Positions 1-10,193 of a stretch of 64,000 nt of DNA are shown piece by piece. The stretch comes from Pseudomonas pisciculturae (lineage in GTDB: Bacteria > Pseudomonadota > Gammaproteobacteria > Pseudomonadales > Pseudomonadaceae). The position numbers were made by a program, and so were the translations under genes. The notes under the pieces are model-generated. The model was not told the DNA's origin, did not search any database, and saw nothing but the letters and a program-made list of their open reading frames with translations. The stretch spans positions 372,001 to 436,000 of the forward strand of contig NZ_JACVZE010000002.1 of NCBI RefSeq assembly GCF_015461805.1, in the 5' to 3' direction. Each line of letters begins with the position of its first letter. Within the stretch, counting starts at the first letter, position 1.

Positions 1-1130
1 CGGCCATCGCCATCGCCTACGGCTTGTCCAAGTTCCTCATGGGGCTGGTGTCCGACCGCTCTAACCCACGCTACTTCCTGCCCTTTGGCCTGCTGGTTTC
101 AGCCGGAGTGATGTTCATTTTCGGTTTCGCACCTTGGGCAACCTCCAGCGTGACCATGATGTTCATTTTGCTGTTCATCAACGGCTGGGCGCAGGGCATG
201 GGCTGGCCGCCAAGTGGGCGGACCATGGTGCACTGGTGGTCGCAGAAAGAACGCGGCGGCGTGGTATCGGTGTGGAACGTGGCGCACAACGTCGGCGGCG
301 GCCTGATCGGCCCGCTGTTCCTGCTGGGCATGGCCTGGTTCAACGACTGGCATGCGGCGTTTTACGTACCGGCCACCGTGGCCTTGGCAGTGGCGGCATT
401 CGCCTTCATCACCATGCGCGACACCCCGCAATCGGTAGGCCTGCCGCCTATCGAGAAGTACAAGAACGACTACCCGGAAGGCTACGACGCCAGCCACGAA
501 GATGAATTCAGCGCCAAGGAAATCTTCGTCAAGTACGTGCTGCGCAACAAAATGCTGTGGTACATCGCCTTTGCCAACGTGTTCGTCTACCTGCTGCGCT
601 ACGGCGTGCTGGACTGGGCGCCCACCTACTTGAAAGAAGCCAAGCACTTCACGGTCGATAAATCGTCCTGGGCGTACTTCTTCTACGAGTGGGCCGGCAT
701 TCCGGGCACGCTGCTGTGCGGCTGGATGTCGGACAAGATCTTCCGAGGCAATCGCGGCCTGACCGGCATCGTGTTTATGGCATTGGTGACCGTGGCGACC
801 CTGGTGTACTGGCTCAACCCGCCGGGGAACCCGATGGTCGACATGATCGCGCTGGTGTCGATTGGCTTCCTGATCTACGGCCCAGTGATGCTGATCGGCC
901 TGCAGGCGCTGGAATTGGCACCGAAAAAAGCCGCCGGTACGGCTGCGGGCTTTACCGGCCTGTTTGGCTACCTCGGCGGTTCGGTCGCGGCGAGTGCAGC
1001 CATGGGCTACACCGTGGACCATTTCGGCTGGGACGGTGGTTTTGTGCTGCTGATCGGCGCCTGCGTGCTGGCGATCGCGTTCCTGATCCCAACGCTGTGG
1101 CACACCAACAGCGTCAGCTCGGCGCGTTAA
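1..1130 (+). CDS. glpT: Glycerol-3-phosphate transporter GlpT (5' truncated by window)
   Basis: Inner-membrane MFS antiporter that takes up sn-glycerol-3-phosphate in exchange for phosphate. The reading frame is already open at base 3 and the true start lies outside the window, so roughly the last 375 residues are present. Visible are the MFS loop [10 protein letters not shown] between helices 2 and 3, the G-rich helix [13 protein letters not shown] typical of the organophosphate:phosphate antiporter family, a long cytoplasmic loop with [10 protein letters not shown] near the middle, and a second half ending in several hydrophobic helices. The stop overlaps the convergent chaC stop by 4 bases. 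UhpT-like sugar-phosphate carriers are the nearest alternative; GlpT is favoured by sequence feel and by its position beside ubiD as in P. aeruginosa. Confidence 0.9.
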   Translation, partial: AIAIAYGLSKFLMGLVSDRSNPRYFLPFGLLVSAGVMFIFGFAPWATSSVTMMFILLFINGWAQGMGWPPSGRTMVHWWSQKERGGVVSVWNVAHNVGGGLIGPLFLLGMAWFNDWHAAFYVPATVALAVAAFAFITMRDTPQSVGLPPIEKYKNDYPEGYDASHEDEFSAKEIFVKYVLRNKMLWYIAFANVFVYLLRYGVLDWAPTYLKEAKHFTVDKSSWAYFFYEWAGIPGTLLCGWMSDKIFRGNRGLTGIVFMALVTVATLVYWLNPPGNPMVDMIALVSIGFLIYGPVMLIGLQALELAPKKAAGTAAGFTGLFGYLGGSVAASAAMGYTVDHFGWDGGFVLLIGACVLAIAFLIPTLWHTNSVSSAR

Positions 1131-1783
1131 TCGCCGCCTGAACAGCCCTTCGCACAACGCTTGAGCCGCGCCTCCAGGTTTTTATCTGGCATGGCGTGGC
1201 TACGCAGGGCGTTGACGGTCTGCTCGACATAATCGCGAGTAGTGCCGTAACGCCCGCAAGCGCTTTGCAGCACGTGATTCAACACTTGATCGGGCAGGTT
1301 CCCTGCATAACTGGGCAAGTGCCGCTCCAACACAAACCCCAACGCCTGCACCTGGGTGCCATCTTCAAGACGGCAGCTGAGCCAGTGTGGCCGGTAGGAG
1401 GGATAAGGCATTTCGCGGCACCACAGTGCGTACAGCGAAGCTTCCAGTTGATCCTCCGGCAAGCGGTAGGCAAATCCGCTGCACGAGCCCCCGCGATCCA
1501 GGCCAAACACCAGGCCCGGCAGTTCTGGCGTGCCCCTATGCTCGTGAGACCACAGATACAGCCCCCGGTGATAACCGTGAACCCGTGCCCGCACGCGCTC
1601 GGTGGACGAACATTCGGGGCGCCAGATCAGCGATCCATACGCAAACAGCCACACCGGCCCACCCTTGTGCCGGCCCATGGTGGCCTGCATCGAGCTCATC
1701 AATTGTTCGTGAGTGAGTTGCGGCCCGAGGTCGAGTCGCGGAGGGTAAGCCAACTGCATAAGATCGGATTCAATGGCGGTCAT
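1127..1783 (-). CDS. ChaC-like gamma-glutamylcyclotransferase
   Basis: Cytosolic enzyme of the ChaC family, which splits glutathione (gamma-Glu-Cys-Gly) into 5-oxoproline and Cys-Gly. The substrate-binding signature [10 protein letters not shown] begins near residue 47, followed by the conserved [15 protein letters not shown] segment and [18 protein letters not shown], all typical of ChaC. Length (218 residues) fits the family. The first 40 residues are a variable N-terminal extension, so a slightly later start is possible; no strong ribosome-binding site is seen before this ATG. It is convergent with glpT and divergent from the barrel gene. The assignment to the family is firm; the in vivo substrate is inferred. 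Confidence 0.88.
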   Translation of the reverse strand: MTAIESDLMQLAYPPRLDLGPQLTHEQLMSSMQATMGRHKGGPVWLFAYGSLIWRPECSSTERVRARVHGYHRGLYLWSHEHRGTPELPGLVFGLDRGGSCSGFAYRLPEDQLEASLYALWCREMPYPSYRPHWLSCRLEDGTQVQALGFVLERHLPSYAGNLPDQVLNHVLQSACGRYGTTRDYVEQTVNALRSHAMPDKNLEARLKRCAKGCSGGD

Positions 1784-2052
1784 GGCGGATCGCTGAGGTC
1801 TCCTTTGTGCCGGCGGGAAGCTGTTACAGGTTGTAAGTCACTTTAGCGTAATGGAACACACTGCTGTGCTCGAATTAAATACCTTAAAAGCATAAGTAAA
1901 AGTATATGCCCGGCGCCCGTTCGTCAGGATTGGACGCACCAATAACGCTACTTTCAGCCCTGGTTCAGCCTGGGGGCGCAACGACCCGTCAAAATGGGGC
2001 ACTTATCACGACCCACCTAGCCGCCCCAAAACCGACTACCGAGGTCGCCCCC

Positions 2053-2535
2053 ATGAAGAAATTCCGATTGTCAGGCCTGCTGTTCCTGGCCCAGGCCACT
2101 AGCGCTTTGGCCGGCGAAGCGGCGCCTACCGAAGACGACAAAGGCTTTTGGTACGCGCAGACCAGCGTCTACACCCGCCACTTCGCGCCCGACCCTGAGC
2201 ACAACAACCATCAGGATCTGATTGGCCTCGAGCGCAATGAGGCCTCAGGTTTTGTGTACGGCGGGGCAACGTTTCGCAACTCGTTCAGGCAGCGCTCGTA
2301 CTACGCCTATGCGGGCAAGCGCTATGAAATGACGGACTACCCGGTGTACCTGAAGCTGACCGGAGGGGCGATTCAGGGCTATCGCGGAAAGTACCGGGAC
2401 AAGATTCCGTTGAACCGTTTTGGCGTGGCGCCGGTGATTATTCCGTCGGTGGGCACCCATTACGGGCCGGTAGCGGCGGAACTCGTGTTGCTGGGGTTCA
2501 ATGCAGCGATGGTGACGACGGGCGTGCGGTTCTAA
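2053..2535 (+). CDS. Small PagP-like outer-membrane beta-barrel protein
   Basis: 160-residue exported protein. The frame is open from base 1906, but the ATG at 2053 directly starts a signal peptide (MKKFRLSGLLFLAQATSALA, cut before GEAAP). The mature part is rich in alternating aromatic and small residues and ends in VTTGVRF with a terminal Phe, the usual signal of an outer-membrane barrel. By eye the order YTRHFAPD, then FRNSF, then APVIIPSVGTHYGPV resembles the lipid A palmitoyltransferase PagP (HARFAYD, FKDSW, LPVLLPLASVGYGPV, from memory). The Asp-Ser catalytic pair of PagP reads Asn-Ser here and the His is displaced, so enzymatic activity is doubtful. Pseudomonas annotations often carry an unsupported transporter name for this family because glpT is close. 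Confidence 0.72.
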   Translation: MKKFRLSGLLFLAQATSALAGEAAPTEDDKGFWYAQTSVYTRHFAPDPEHNNHQDLIGLERNEASGFVYGGATFRNSFRQRSYYAYAGKRYEMTDYPVYLKLTGGAIQGYRGKYRDKIPLNRFGVAPVIIPSVGTHYGPVAAELVLLGFNAAMVTTGVRF

Positions 2536-2553
2536 CCCTGACACAACAAAGTC

Positions 2554-2588
2554 AAATGTGGGAGGGGGCTTGCTCCCTCCCACATTTT
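2554..2588. repeat. REP palindrome
   Basis: Near-perfect inverted repeat with arms AATGTGGGAGGG and CCCTCCCACATT around GGCTTGCT. It lies between two convergent genes and could also work as a two-way terminator because each arm ends in an A or T run. Confidence 0.85.
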
Positions 2589-2608
2589 GATCGGCGTACG
2601 TCAGTGAT

Positions 2609-3577
2609 TTATGGCCGGGGCGCGTAGGCAAACACATCGGCGCGCATCTGGTGCGCATCCATACCCGCCTCAACCAGCGCATCCAACGTGCCGTAGATCA
2701 TCGCTGGCGACCCACTGGCGTACACATACACAGCCTTGAGGTCGCTGATGTCTTCGCACACCGCTTCATGCAGCAACCCGCAGCGCCCTTCCCAGCCGCA
2801 CAGGTCGCTGACGACTTTGTGCAGGTACAGGTTGGGCAGCTGCTTCCACTGTTCCCAGTGCTCGATGTCGTAGAAGTCTTCCGGGCGACGTACGCCCCAG
2901 TACAAGTGCACAGGGTGCTTGAAGCCAGAAGCGCGGCAATGCTCGATCAGGCTATGCATCTGCGCCATACCGGTACCGGCGGCGATCAGCACCAATGGCC
3001 CGTCCGGCAACTCGGCCAGGTGGGTATCGCCATACGGCAGCTCGATGCGCGCCATCTGGTTACGCTGCAGTTGCTCAAGCAGGCTACGGGCGCTGTCTTC
3101 ACGGGCCAGCACATGCAACTCCAGCTCACGCCCGGCATGGGGCGCCGAGGCCAGGGAAAACGCCGACTTATCGCCATTCTCCCGCTCGATCATCAGGTAT
3201 TGCCCGGCGTGGTAACGCACCGCCTTGCCCGCAGGAGCCCGCAGGCGCACGCGCCACACATCGCCCCCCACTTCAACGCACTCACTCAACTGGCACGACA
3301 ACTTGCGCAACGGCAACTCTCCCGGCGCCAACACGCCATCCCACATCACAATGCAATCTTCCAGCGGCTCGGCAATGCAGGTGTAGAACTCACCGTGGTC
3401 ACGCACTTCACCGGCTTGCTGCACCCGGCCTTCCACCAGCAGCGCGGCACATACGTGGCACACGCCGTTGCGACAGGCCTGGGGGCACTCGTAGCCCAGG
3501 CGGCGCGCACCTTCGAGGATTCGTTCGCCAGGGACCAACTCCAGCACAGCGCCGGAAGGTTGCAGGGTTACACGCAT
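2609..3577 (-). CDS. 2Fe-2S ferredoxin/NAD(P)H flavin reductase
   Basis: 322-residue electron-transfer protein. An N-terminal plant-type 2Fe-2S domain carries the cluster cysteines in CPQACRNGVCHVC with a fourth in FYTC (residues about 30-75). It is followed by an FAD-binding barrel (RYHAGQYLMIE, residues about 120-220) and a NAD(P)-binding domain with the glycine motif LIAAGTGMAQ. This is the layout of CDP-6-deoxy-glucoseen reductase and phenol-hydroxylase reductase components. The ATG at 3577 overlaps the ubiD stop as TGATG, so the two are translationally coupled. In E. coli the flavin reductase fre also follows ubiD (established), which suggests a conserved partnership around flavin chemistry; that role is inference. 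Confidence 0.85.
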   Translation of the reverse strand: MRVTLQPSGAVLELVPGERILEGARRLGYECPQACRNGVCHVCAALLVEGRVQQAGEVRDHGEFYTCIAEPLEDCIVMWDGVLAPGELPLRKLSCQLSECVEVGGDVWRVRLRAPAGKAVRYHAGQYLMIERENGDKSAFSLASAPHAGRELELHVLAREDSARSLLEQLQRNQMARIELPYGDTHLAELPDGPLVLIAAGTGMAQMHSLIEHCRASGFKHPVHLYWGVRRPEDFYDIEHWEQWKQLPNLYLHKVVSDLCGWEGRCGLLHEAVCEDISDLKAVYVYASGSPAMIYGTLDALVEAGMDAHQMRADVFAYAPRP

Positions 3578-5043
3578 CAATCTATTCCCAATTCTTTCCA
3601 AATCGCATCGACACGGGCTGTGACGGCTTCATCCTTGACGATCACACGGCCCCACTCGCGGGTGGTTTCACCCGGCCACTTGTGGGTGGCATCCAGGCCC
3701 ATCTTCGAGCCCAGGCCCGACACCGGCGAGGCGAAGTCGAGGTAGTCGATCGGTGTGTTGTCGATCATCACCGTGTCGCGCTTGGGGTCCATGCGCGTGG
3801 TAATGGCCCAGATCACGTCGTTCCAGTCGCGGGCGTTGATGTCGTCGTCGGTGACGATAACGAACTTGGTGTACATGAACTGTCGCAAAAACGACCACAC
3901 ACCAAGCATTACCCGCTTGGCATGGCCCGGGTACGACTTCTTCATGGTCACGATGGCCATGCGATACGAGCAGCCTTCGGGCGGCAGGTAGAAGTCAGTG
4001 ATCTCCGGGAATTGCTTTTGCAGGATCGGCACGAACACTTCGTTGAGCGCCACGCCCAGAATGGCCGGCTCATCCGGCGGCCGGCCGGTGTAGGTGCTGT
4101 GGTAGATCGGTTTGATCCGGTGGGTGATGCGCTCGACGGTGAATACCGGGAAGCTGTCGACTTCGTTGTAGTAGCCGGTGTGGTCGCCGTAAGGGCCTTC
4201 ATCGGCCATTTCGCCCGGATGAATCACGCCTTCAAGGATGATTTCAGCAGTGGCTGGCACTTGCAGGTCGTTGCCACGGCATTTCACCAGCTCGGTGCGG
4301 TTACCCCGCAGCAGGCCGGCAAAGGCGTATTCGGACAGGCTGTCGGGCACCGGGGTCACGGCGCCGAGGATGGTCGCCGGGTCAGCGCCCAACGCCACGG
4401 AAACAGGGAACGGCTGGCCGGGGTGTTTTTCGCACCACTCGCGGTAATCCAGCGCACCGCCACGGTGGCTCAACCAACGCATGATCACCTTGTTGCGGCC
4501 GATCACTTGTTGGCGGTAGATGCCGAGGTTCTGGCGGTCTTTGTTCGGGCCTTTGGTGACGGTCAGGCCCCAGGTGATCAGCGGGCCGACGTCACCGGGC
4601 CAGCAGGTCTGCACCGGGAGCATGGCCAGGTCGACGTCATCGCCTTCGATGACGACCTCTTGGCACACCGCGTCCTTGACCACCTTGGGGGCCATGGCAA
4701 TGATCTTGCGGAAGATCGGCAGCTTCGACCAGGCGTCCTTCAAGCCCTTGGGCGGCTCGGGCTCCTTGAGGAAGGCCAGCAGCTTGCCGATCTCGCGCAA
4801 TTCGCCGACCGACTCGGCGCCCATGCCAAACGCAACGCGCTCAGGGGTGCCGAACAGGTTGCCGAGCACCGGGATATCGAAACCAGTCGGGTTCTCGAAC
4901 AGCAGCGCCGGGCCCTTGTTGCGCAGGGTGCGGTCGCAAATCTCAGTCATTTCCAGCACCGGGGAAATCGGCATCTGGATACGTTTCAACTCTCCGCGCT
5001 GCTCAAGTTGCTGCACGAAATCCCGAAGATCCTTGAATTTCAT
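3577..5043 (-). CDS. ubiD: 4-hydroxy-3-polyprenylbenzoate decarboxylase UbiD
   Basis: Prenylated-FMN-dependent decarboxylase of ubiquinone biosynthesis; its cofactor is made by UbiX. The protein is 488 residues, the usual length. Starting at [14 protein letters not shown] removes nine upstream residues that lack family similarity. Characteristic segments are [21 protein letters not shown] near residue 55, the active-site region [25 protein letters not shown] near residue 280 with its paired glutamates, and a C-terminal [10 protein letters not shown]. It is the upstream gene of a two-gene operon with the flavoreductase and lies downstream of rho, separated by a strong terminator. Confidence 0.96.
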   Translation of the reverse strand: MKFKDLRDFVQQLEQRGELKRIQMPISPVLEMTEICDRTLRNKGPALLFENPTGFDIPVLGNLFGTPERVAFGMGAESVGELREIGKLLAFLKEPEPPKGLKDAWSKLPIFRKIIAMAPKVVKDAVCQEVVIEGDDVDLAMLPVQTCWPGDVGPLITWGLTVTKGPNKDRQNLGIYRQQVIGRNKVIMRWLSHRGGALDYREWCEKHPGQPFPVSVALGADPATILGAVTPVPDSLSEYAFAGLLRGNRTELVKCRGNDLQVPATAEIILEGVIHPGEMADEGPYGDHTGYYNEVDSFPVFTVERITHRIKPIYHSTYTGRPPDEPAILGVALNEVFVPILQKQFPEITDFYLPPEGCSYRMAIVTMKKSYPGHAKRVMLGVWSFLRQFMYTKFVIVTDDDINARDWNDVIWAITTRMDPKRDTVMIDNTPIDYLDFASPVSGLGSKMGLDATHKWPGETTREWGRVIVKDEAVTARVDAIWKELGID

Positions 5044-5127
5044 TAACCATGCCACCCGTAAAATAGGCATACATCCTACCTGCTCCGAGGGGTATTTGCC
5101 TGCCAGGCGCGCTTAAAAAGCGGGCGC

Positions 5128-5160
5128 AAAAAAAATGGCGCCCCTGAGGGCGCCATTCTT
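5128..5160. terminator. Rho-independent terminator after rho
   Basis: Perfect 9-bp stem ATGGCGCCC/GGGCGCCAT with loop CTGA (5135-5156). On the minus strand the stem is followed by eight T residues, so it ends the rho transcript. Confidence 0.9.
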
Positions 5161-5179
5161 TCGGACCTGAAACGCTGTA

Positions 5180-6439
<1,260 letters not shown>

Positions 6440-6632
6440 ATAGGAATGACGTAATCATTTATGGAGGGGGGAAATTAAGCTTTTGGCTTAATGAGGCCGC
6501 GCCGCAGAGAAGGCGACAGGATCGCGTACTAATTCGAAAAGGAGTGCGTCGGCGACGGCATGCAGGGGGCAGTGGAGAAACCAGTGCGGGGCCGAATGTA
6601 CCACCTGACTTTCAGAGCGTCTAGCCCTGTTT
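6440..6632 (-). promoter_or_regulatory. rho leader, pyrimidine-rich
   Basis: About 190 bases between the trxA terminator and rho. Read on the minus strand, the part from 6590 down to 6480 is rich in C and T and poor in G (for example TCTCCACTGCCCCCTGC and CGCACTCCTTTTCG). This composition suits Rho binding and would fit the autogenous attenuation known for E. coli rho. No clear -10/-35 pair was identified. Confidence 0.35.
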
Positions 6633-6635
6633 CAC

Positions 6636-6666
6636 GAAAAAGCCCCGCAATTTGCGGGGCTTTTTT
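6636..6666. terminator. Rho-independent terminator after trxA
   Basis: Stem GCCCCGCA/TGCGGGGC with a three-base loop (6642-6660), A-run on one side and T-run on the other. It serves trxA on the minus strand and would also stop read-through in the other direction. Confidence 0.9.
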
Positions 6667-6674
6667 GACGACGC

Positions 6675-7004
6675 TTAGATGTTCGCGTCGAGGAAAGCTT
6701 GCAGCTGGGACTTCGACAGTGCGCCAACTTTAGTGGCTGCAACGTCACCATCCTTGAACAGCATCAGCGTCGGGATACCACGCACGCCGTGCTTGGCCGG
6801 GGTTTCCTGATTGTCGTCGATGTTCAGCTTGGCAATGGTCAGTTTGCCTTCGTAAGCAGTAGCAATGTCGTCCAGAACAGGCGCGATCATTTTGCAAGGG
6901 CCGCACCATTCAGCCCAGTAGTCAACCAGCACCGGGCCTTGAGCCTTGAGTACTTCGGCCTCAAAGGTCGCGTCGGTGACGTGCTTGATAAGATCGTTGC
7001 TCAT
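6675..7004 (-). CDS. trxA: Thioredoxin TrxA
   Basis: 109-residue cytosolic disulfide reductase that donates electrons to ribonucleotide reductase and many other proteins. The active site is WCGPC with cysteines 34 and 37, and the cis-Pro region reads VRGIPTL. Start at [11 protein letters not shown]; the 14 codons upstream have no thioredoxin similarity and a purine-rich site (GGAGACATCC) precedes the chosen ATG. Monocistronic, just upstream of rho in the same orientation, as in other Pseudomonas. Confidence 0.97.
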   Translation of the reverse strand: MSNDLIKHVTDATFEAEVLKAQGPVLVDYWAEWCGPCKMIAPVLDDIATAYEGKLTIAKLNIDDNQETPAKHGVRGIPTLMLFKDGDVAATKVGALSKSQLQAFLDANI

Positions 7005-7125
7005 GGATGTCTCCGGATTGTAAGCAAAAAAAACGTGGCCCATCATAGCCGCCCTTCCCCCGTTCAGGAAGCCGCGTCTGATTGAGTCTTGCTATGGTGA
7101 TGCATGAGTTTGGGTATCGCCTGGC

Positions 7126-7821
7126 TCACGGCATTACGGGGGTCACGAAGGCAATGCCGGTACGTAGCGCTGCGTTACGTACGTGTTCCTGCATGGTTTT
7201 CTGCGCCGCCGTACTGGCGCGCCGGGCCAGGGCGCGCAGGATCTTGCGATGTTCCTGCCAGGTTTCCATGGCCCGTTCCGGCCGGATGAACGGTAGTTTC
7301 TGACTCTCCAGGAACACGTCGGCACTGGCACTCAGAATGCTCACCATCGCCTGGTTACCACTGGCCAGCAGGATGCGCTGGTGAAATTCGAAGTCCAACC
7401 GGGCCGCCGCCTCGAAGTCACCGGCCTTGAGCACTTTGCGCATGGCTTCGACGTTGTCTTCGAGCAGGTCCAGCTCATCGATCGTCAACGTCACCGCCGC
7501 CAGCCCCGCCGCGAACCCCTCCAGCGCGTAGCGCAACTGGAAGATATCCAGCGGCGTGGCCTGGGCCGCAAACGGCCAGGCAAACCCTGGCGACTCCTCA
7601 GCCGCCTGCACAAACACGCCCTTACCCGGCTGCACACTCACCACACCCAAGGCACTCAAGGACGAAAGCGCCTCACGCAGCGACGCCCGGCTCACCCCCA
7701 GTTGCACCGCCAGATCACGCTGGGAGGGCAGCGCATCGCCCGGGCCAAAGCCTTGCTCCTTGATCAGTTTGCGGATGGCCTGCAGGGCCGCTTCCGGTAC
7801 GGCTTGGGCGATGGAATTCAT
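7126..7821 (-). CDS. FadR-subfamily GntR transcriptional regulator
   Basis: 231-residue regulator. An N-terminal winged helix-turn-helix (residues about 8-75; PSQRDLAVQLGVSRASLREAL is split by the turn) is followed by an FCD effector-binding domain (about 90-220) with the metal/ligand histidines expected in segments such as DFEFHQRIL and WQEHRKIL. The start is placed at MNSIAQAVPEAALQAIR because the 25 upstream residues do not resemble the family. It is divergent from the amino-acid ABC importer operon at 8077-10917 and is its likely regulator, probably responding to the transported substrate. Confidence 0.88.
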   Translation of the reverse strand: MNSIAQAVPEAALQAIRKLIKEQGFGPGDALPSQRDLAVQLGVSRASLREALSSLSALGVVSVQPGKGVFVQAAEESPGFAWPFAAQATPLDIFQLRYALEGFAAGLAAVTLTIDELDLLEDNVEAMRKVLKAGDFEAAARLDFEFHQRILLASGNQAMVSILSASADVFLESQKLPFIRPERAMETWQEHRKILRALARRASTAAQKTMQEHVRNAALRTGIAFVTPVMP

Positions 7822-7840
7822 AAAAAACTCAAGGTTCCAG

Positions 7841-7860
7841 ACAACTGAGCGGCTAGTTGT
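7841..7860. promoter_or_regulatory. Possible operator of the GntR regulator
   Basis: Inverted repeat ACAACT-N8-AGTTGT about 20 bases before the regulator start. Spacing and the GT/AC core suit a FadR-type dimer. A second candidate nearby is the repeated AGACCA at about 7952-7966. Neither is proven. Confidence 0.35.
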
Positions 7861-8076
7861 AAAGCTATTCGCGGCCGGCGGCAAGCCACGCCCCAAAGGC
7901 GCTCGCGGGGTTTTACCGACGCTCGAAAAGGGTGCGAAAAGCCAAAGAACTGTTCAGACCAGTAAGACCACTCAAGCTCAATAAACCCCTAGGTTCCAGC
8001 CAATCCTGAGGGTCATGGCATGGGCTGTGCACTGAGCAAATTCAGAAAATTCCTTCGCCCTTCTCGGAGAGTTGCC

Positions 8077-8862
8077 ATGACCAAGCGTTACAGCGCCCTG
8101 CTCACTGCCCTGTTTGCCAGCCTGATGCTGAGCCAGGCACCCGCCCAGGCCAACGGTCTGGACGATATCGTCGCCCGTGGCACCCTCAAGGTCGCCGTGC
8201 CCCAGGACTTCCCGCCGTTCGGCTCAGTCGGCCCCGACATGAAGCCCCGCGGCCTGGACATCGACACCGCCAAGCTGCTGGCCGACCAACTGAAGGTCAA
8301 ACTGGAACTCACGCCAGTCAACAGCACCAACCGTATTCCGTTCCTGACGACTGGCAAGGTCGACCTGGTGATTTCCAGCCTGGGCAAGAACGCCGAGCGT
8401 GAAAAAGTTATCGACTTCTCCAAGGCCTACGCGCCGTTCTACCTGGCCGTATTTGGCCCGCCTGACGCGGCGATCACTACCCTGGATGACCTCAAGGGCA
8501 AGACCATCAGCGTGACCCGTGGCGCCATCGAAGACATCGAGTTGAGCGCTGTAGCGCCCAAGGAAGCCACCATCAAGCGCTTCGAAGACAACAATTCCAC
8601 CATCGCCGCCTACCTGGCCGGCCAGGTCGACCTGATCGCCAGCGGCAACGTGGTGATGGTTGCGATCAGCGAGCGAAGCCCCAAACGCGTCCCAGCGTTG
8701 AAAGTGAAACTCAAGGATTCGCCAGTGTACGTGGGCGTGAACAAGAACGAGCCGGCACTGTTGGAGAAGGTCAACCAGATCCTGGTCGCCGCCAAGGCCG
8801 ACGGCAGCCTGGAAAAAAACGCGCTGCAATGGCTCAAAGAACCTTTGCCTGCTGACCTCTGA
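8077..8862 (+). CDS. Polar amino-acid ABC transporter, periplasmic binding protein
   Basis: 261-residue solute-binding protein of family 3 (SBP_bac_3). A clear signal peptide (MTKRYSALLTALFASLMLSQ, cleavage after APAQA) leads into LDDIVARGTLKVAVPQDFPP, the typical first lobe. Further family marks are GLDIDTAKLLADQL, NRIPFLTTGKVDLVISS and DDLKGKTISVTRGAIED. The start at 8077 has CGGAGAG seven bases upstream; an in-frame start at 8020 would put a charged tail before the signal sequence. First gene of a four-gene operon with two permeases and an ATPase. The exact amino acid cannot be told from sequence. Confidence 0.92.
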   Translation: MTKRYSALLTALFASLMLSQAPAQANGLDDIVARGTLKVAVPQDFPPFGSVGPDMKPRGLDIDTAKLLADQLKVKLELTPVNSTNRIPFLTTGKVDLVISSLGKNAEREKVIDFSKAYAPFYLAVFGPPDAAITTLDDLKGKTISVTRGAIEDIELSAVAPKEATIKRFEDNNSTIAAYLAGQVDLIASGNVVMVAISERSPKRVPALKVKLKDSPVYVGVNKNEPALLEKVNQILVAAKADGSLEKNALQWLKEPLPADL

Positions 8863-8877
8863 AAGCGGAGCTGATTC

Positions 8878-9546
8878 ATGGCGTATCAATTTGACTTTGT
8901 GCCGGTGCTGGCCAATACCGACCTGCTGTTGCGCGGCGCGCTGTTCACCCTCGAGCTGACGGCGATCGGTGCGATCCTGGGGGTGGCCCTGGGCACGGTT
9001 GGCGCCGTGGTGCGGGCGTGGAAGATCCAGCCCTTCGCGTGGTTCTTCGGTGTGTATGTCGAGTTGATCCGCAACACGCCGTTCCTGGTGCAGCTGTTTT
9101 TCATCTTCTTCGGTTTGCCCTCACTGGGGCTGAAAATCACCGAGTGGCAAGCGGCTGTGCTGGCAATGGTGATCAACCTGGGGGCCTACTCCACCGAGAT
9201 CATCCGCGCCGGCATCCAGGCCATACCCCGTGGGCAGTTGGAAGCCGCTGCGGCACTGGCGATGACGCGCTTTGAAGCGTTCCGCCATGTAGTGCTGCTG
9301 CCGGCGCTGGGCAAGGTGTGGCCGGCCCTGAGCAGCCAGATCATCATCGTGATGCTCGGCTCGGCGGTGTGCTCGCAGATCGCCACTGAAGAGCTGAGCT
9401 TTGCTGCCAACTTTATCCAGTCGCGCAACTTTCGCGCTTTTGAAACCTACGCCCTGACCACCCTGGTGTACCTATGCATGGCGCTGATGATCCGCCAGTT
9501 GCTCAACTGGATCGGCCGCCGGTTTGTGATGAGGAACAGCAGATGA
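8878..9546 (+). CDS. Polar amino-acid ABC transporter permease 1
   Basis: 222-residue inner-membrane permease of the HisM/GlnP type with about five hydrophobic segments. The ELIRNTPFLVQLFFIFFGLP segment and the EAA-like loop EAAAALAMTRFEAFRHVVLLP, which docks on the ATPase, are both present. It lies 15 bases after the binding-protein gene, and its stop overlaps the next start as ATGA, so the two permeases are made together and probably form a heterodimer. Confidence 0.93.
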   Translation: MAYQFDFVPVLANTDLLLRGALFTLELTAIGAILGVALGTVGAVVRAWKIQPFAWFFGVYVELIRNTPFLVQLFFIFFGLPSLGLKITEWQAAVLAMVINLGAYSTEIIRAGIQAIPRGQLEAAAALAMTRFEAFRHVVLLPALGKVWPALSSQIIIVMLGSAVCSQIATEELSFAANFIQSRNFRAFETYALTTLVYLCMALMIRQLLNWIGRRFVMRNSR

Positions 9547-10193
9547 GTGATTTTTCGTTCTGGGACATCGTGCGCAACCTGCTTACCGGCCTGCAATGGA
9601 CCCTGCTGCTGTCGCTGGTGGCGTTTATCGGCGGTGGTGTGATCGGCTTGCTGGTGATGACGATGCGCATCAGCAGCAAGGCTTTCCCACGCAATGTCGC
9701 CCGCACCTATATCGAACTGTTCCAGGGCACGCCGCTGTTGATGCAGCTGTTTCTGGTGTTTTTCGGCATTGCCCTGCTGGGTGTGGATATCTCGCCCTGG
9801 CTCGCGGCGGCCATCGCCCTGACGCTGTTTACCAGTGCCTACCTCGCTGAAATTTGGCGCGGCTGCGTCGACTCCATCGCCCACGGGCAATGGGAAGCCT
9901 CAGCCAGCCTGGCGTTGAACCCGTTGGAGCAACTGCGCTACGTGATCCTGCCCCAGGCCCTGCGCATTGCCGTGGCGCCGACGGTGGGCTTCTCGGTGCA
10001 GGTGGTCAAAGGCACCGCCGTGACCTCGATCATTGGCTTTACCGAACTGACCAAGACCGGCGGCATGCTCGCCAACGCCACCTTCGAGCCCTTCATGGTC
10101 TACGGCCTGGTGGCCCTTGGTTACTTTTTGCTCTGCTACCCCTTGTCCCTCAGTGCGCGCTACCTGGAAAGGAGACTGCATGCCTCTGCTTAG
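9543..10193 (+). CDS. Polar amino-acid ABC transporter permease 2
   Basis: 216-residue permease, paralogous to the preceding one. It carries YIELFQGTPLLMQLFLVFFG and the coupling loop EASASLALNPLEQLRYVILP. The start MSDFSFWDIV at 9543 overlaps the upstream stop by four bases; the earlier in-frame start at 9474 would overlap 70 bases and adds unrelated residues. The C-terminus overlaps the start of the ATPase gene by 14 bases. Confidence 0.93.
   Translation: MSDFSFWDIVRNLLTGLQWTLLLSLVAFIGGGVIGLLVMTMRISSKAFPRNVARTYIELFQGTPLLMQLFLVFFGIALLGVDISPWLAAAIALTLFTSAYLAEIWRGCVDSIAHGQWEASASLALNPLEQLRYVILPQALRIAVAPTVGFSVQVVKGTAVTSIIGFTELTKTGGMLANATFEPFMVYGLVALGYFLLCYPLSLSARYLERRLHASA

Noticed and set aside
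2995..5046. 683-codon frame antisense to ubiD and the flavoreductase
   Set aside because: Shadow frame; both genes below it are firmly identified by motifs.
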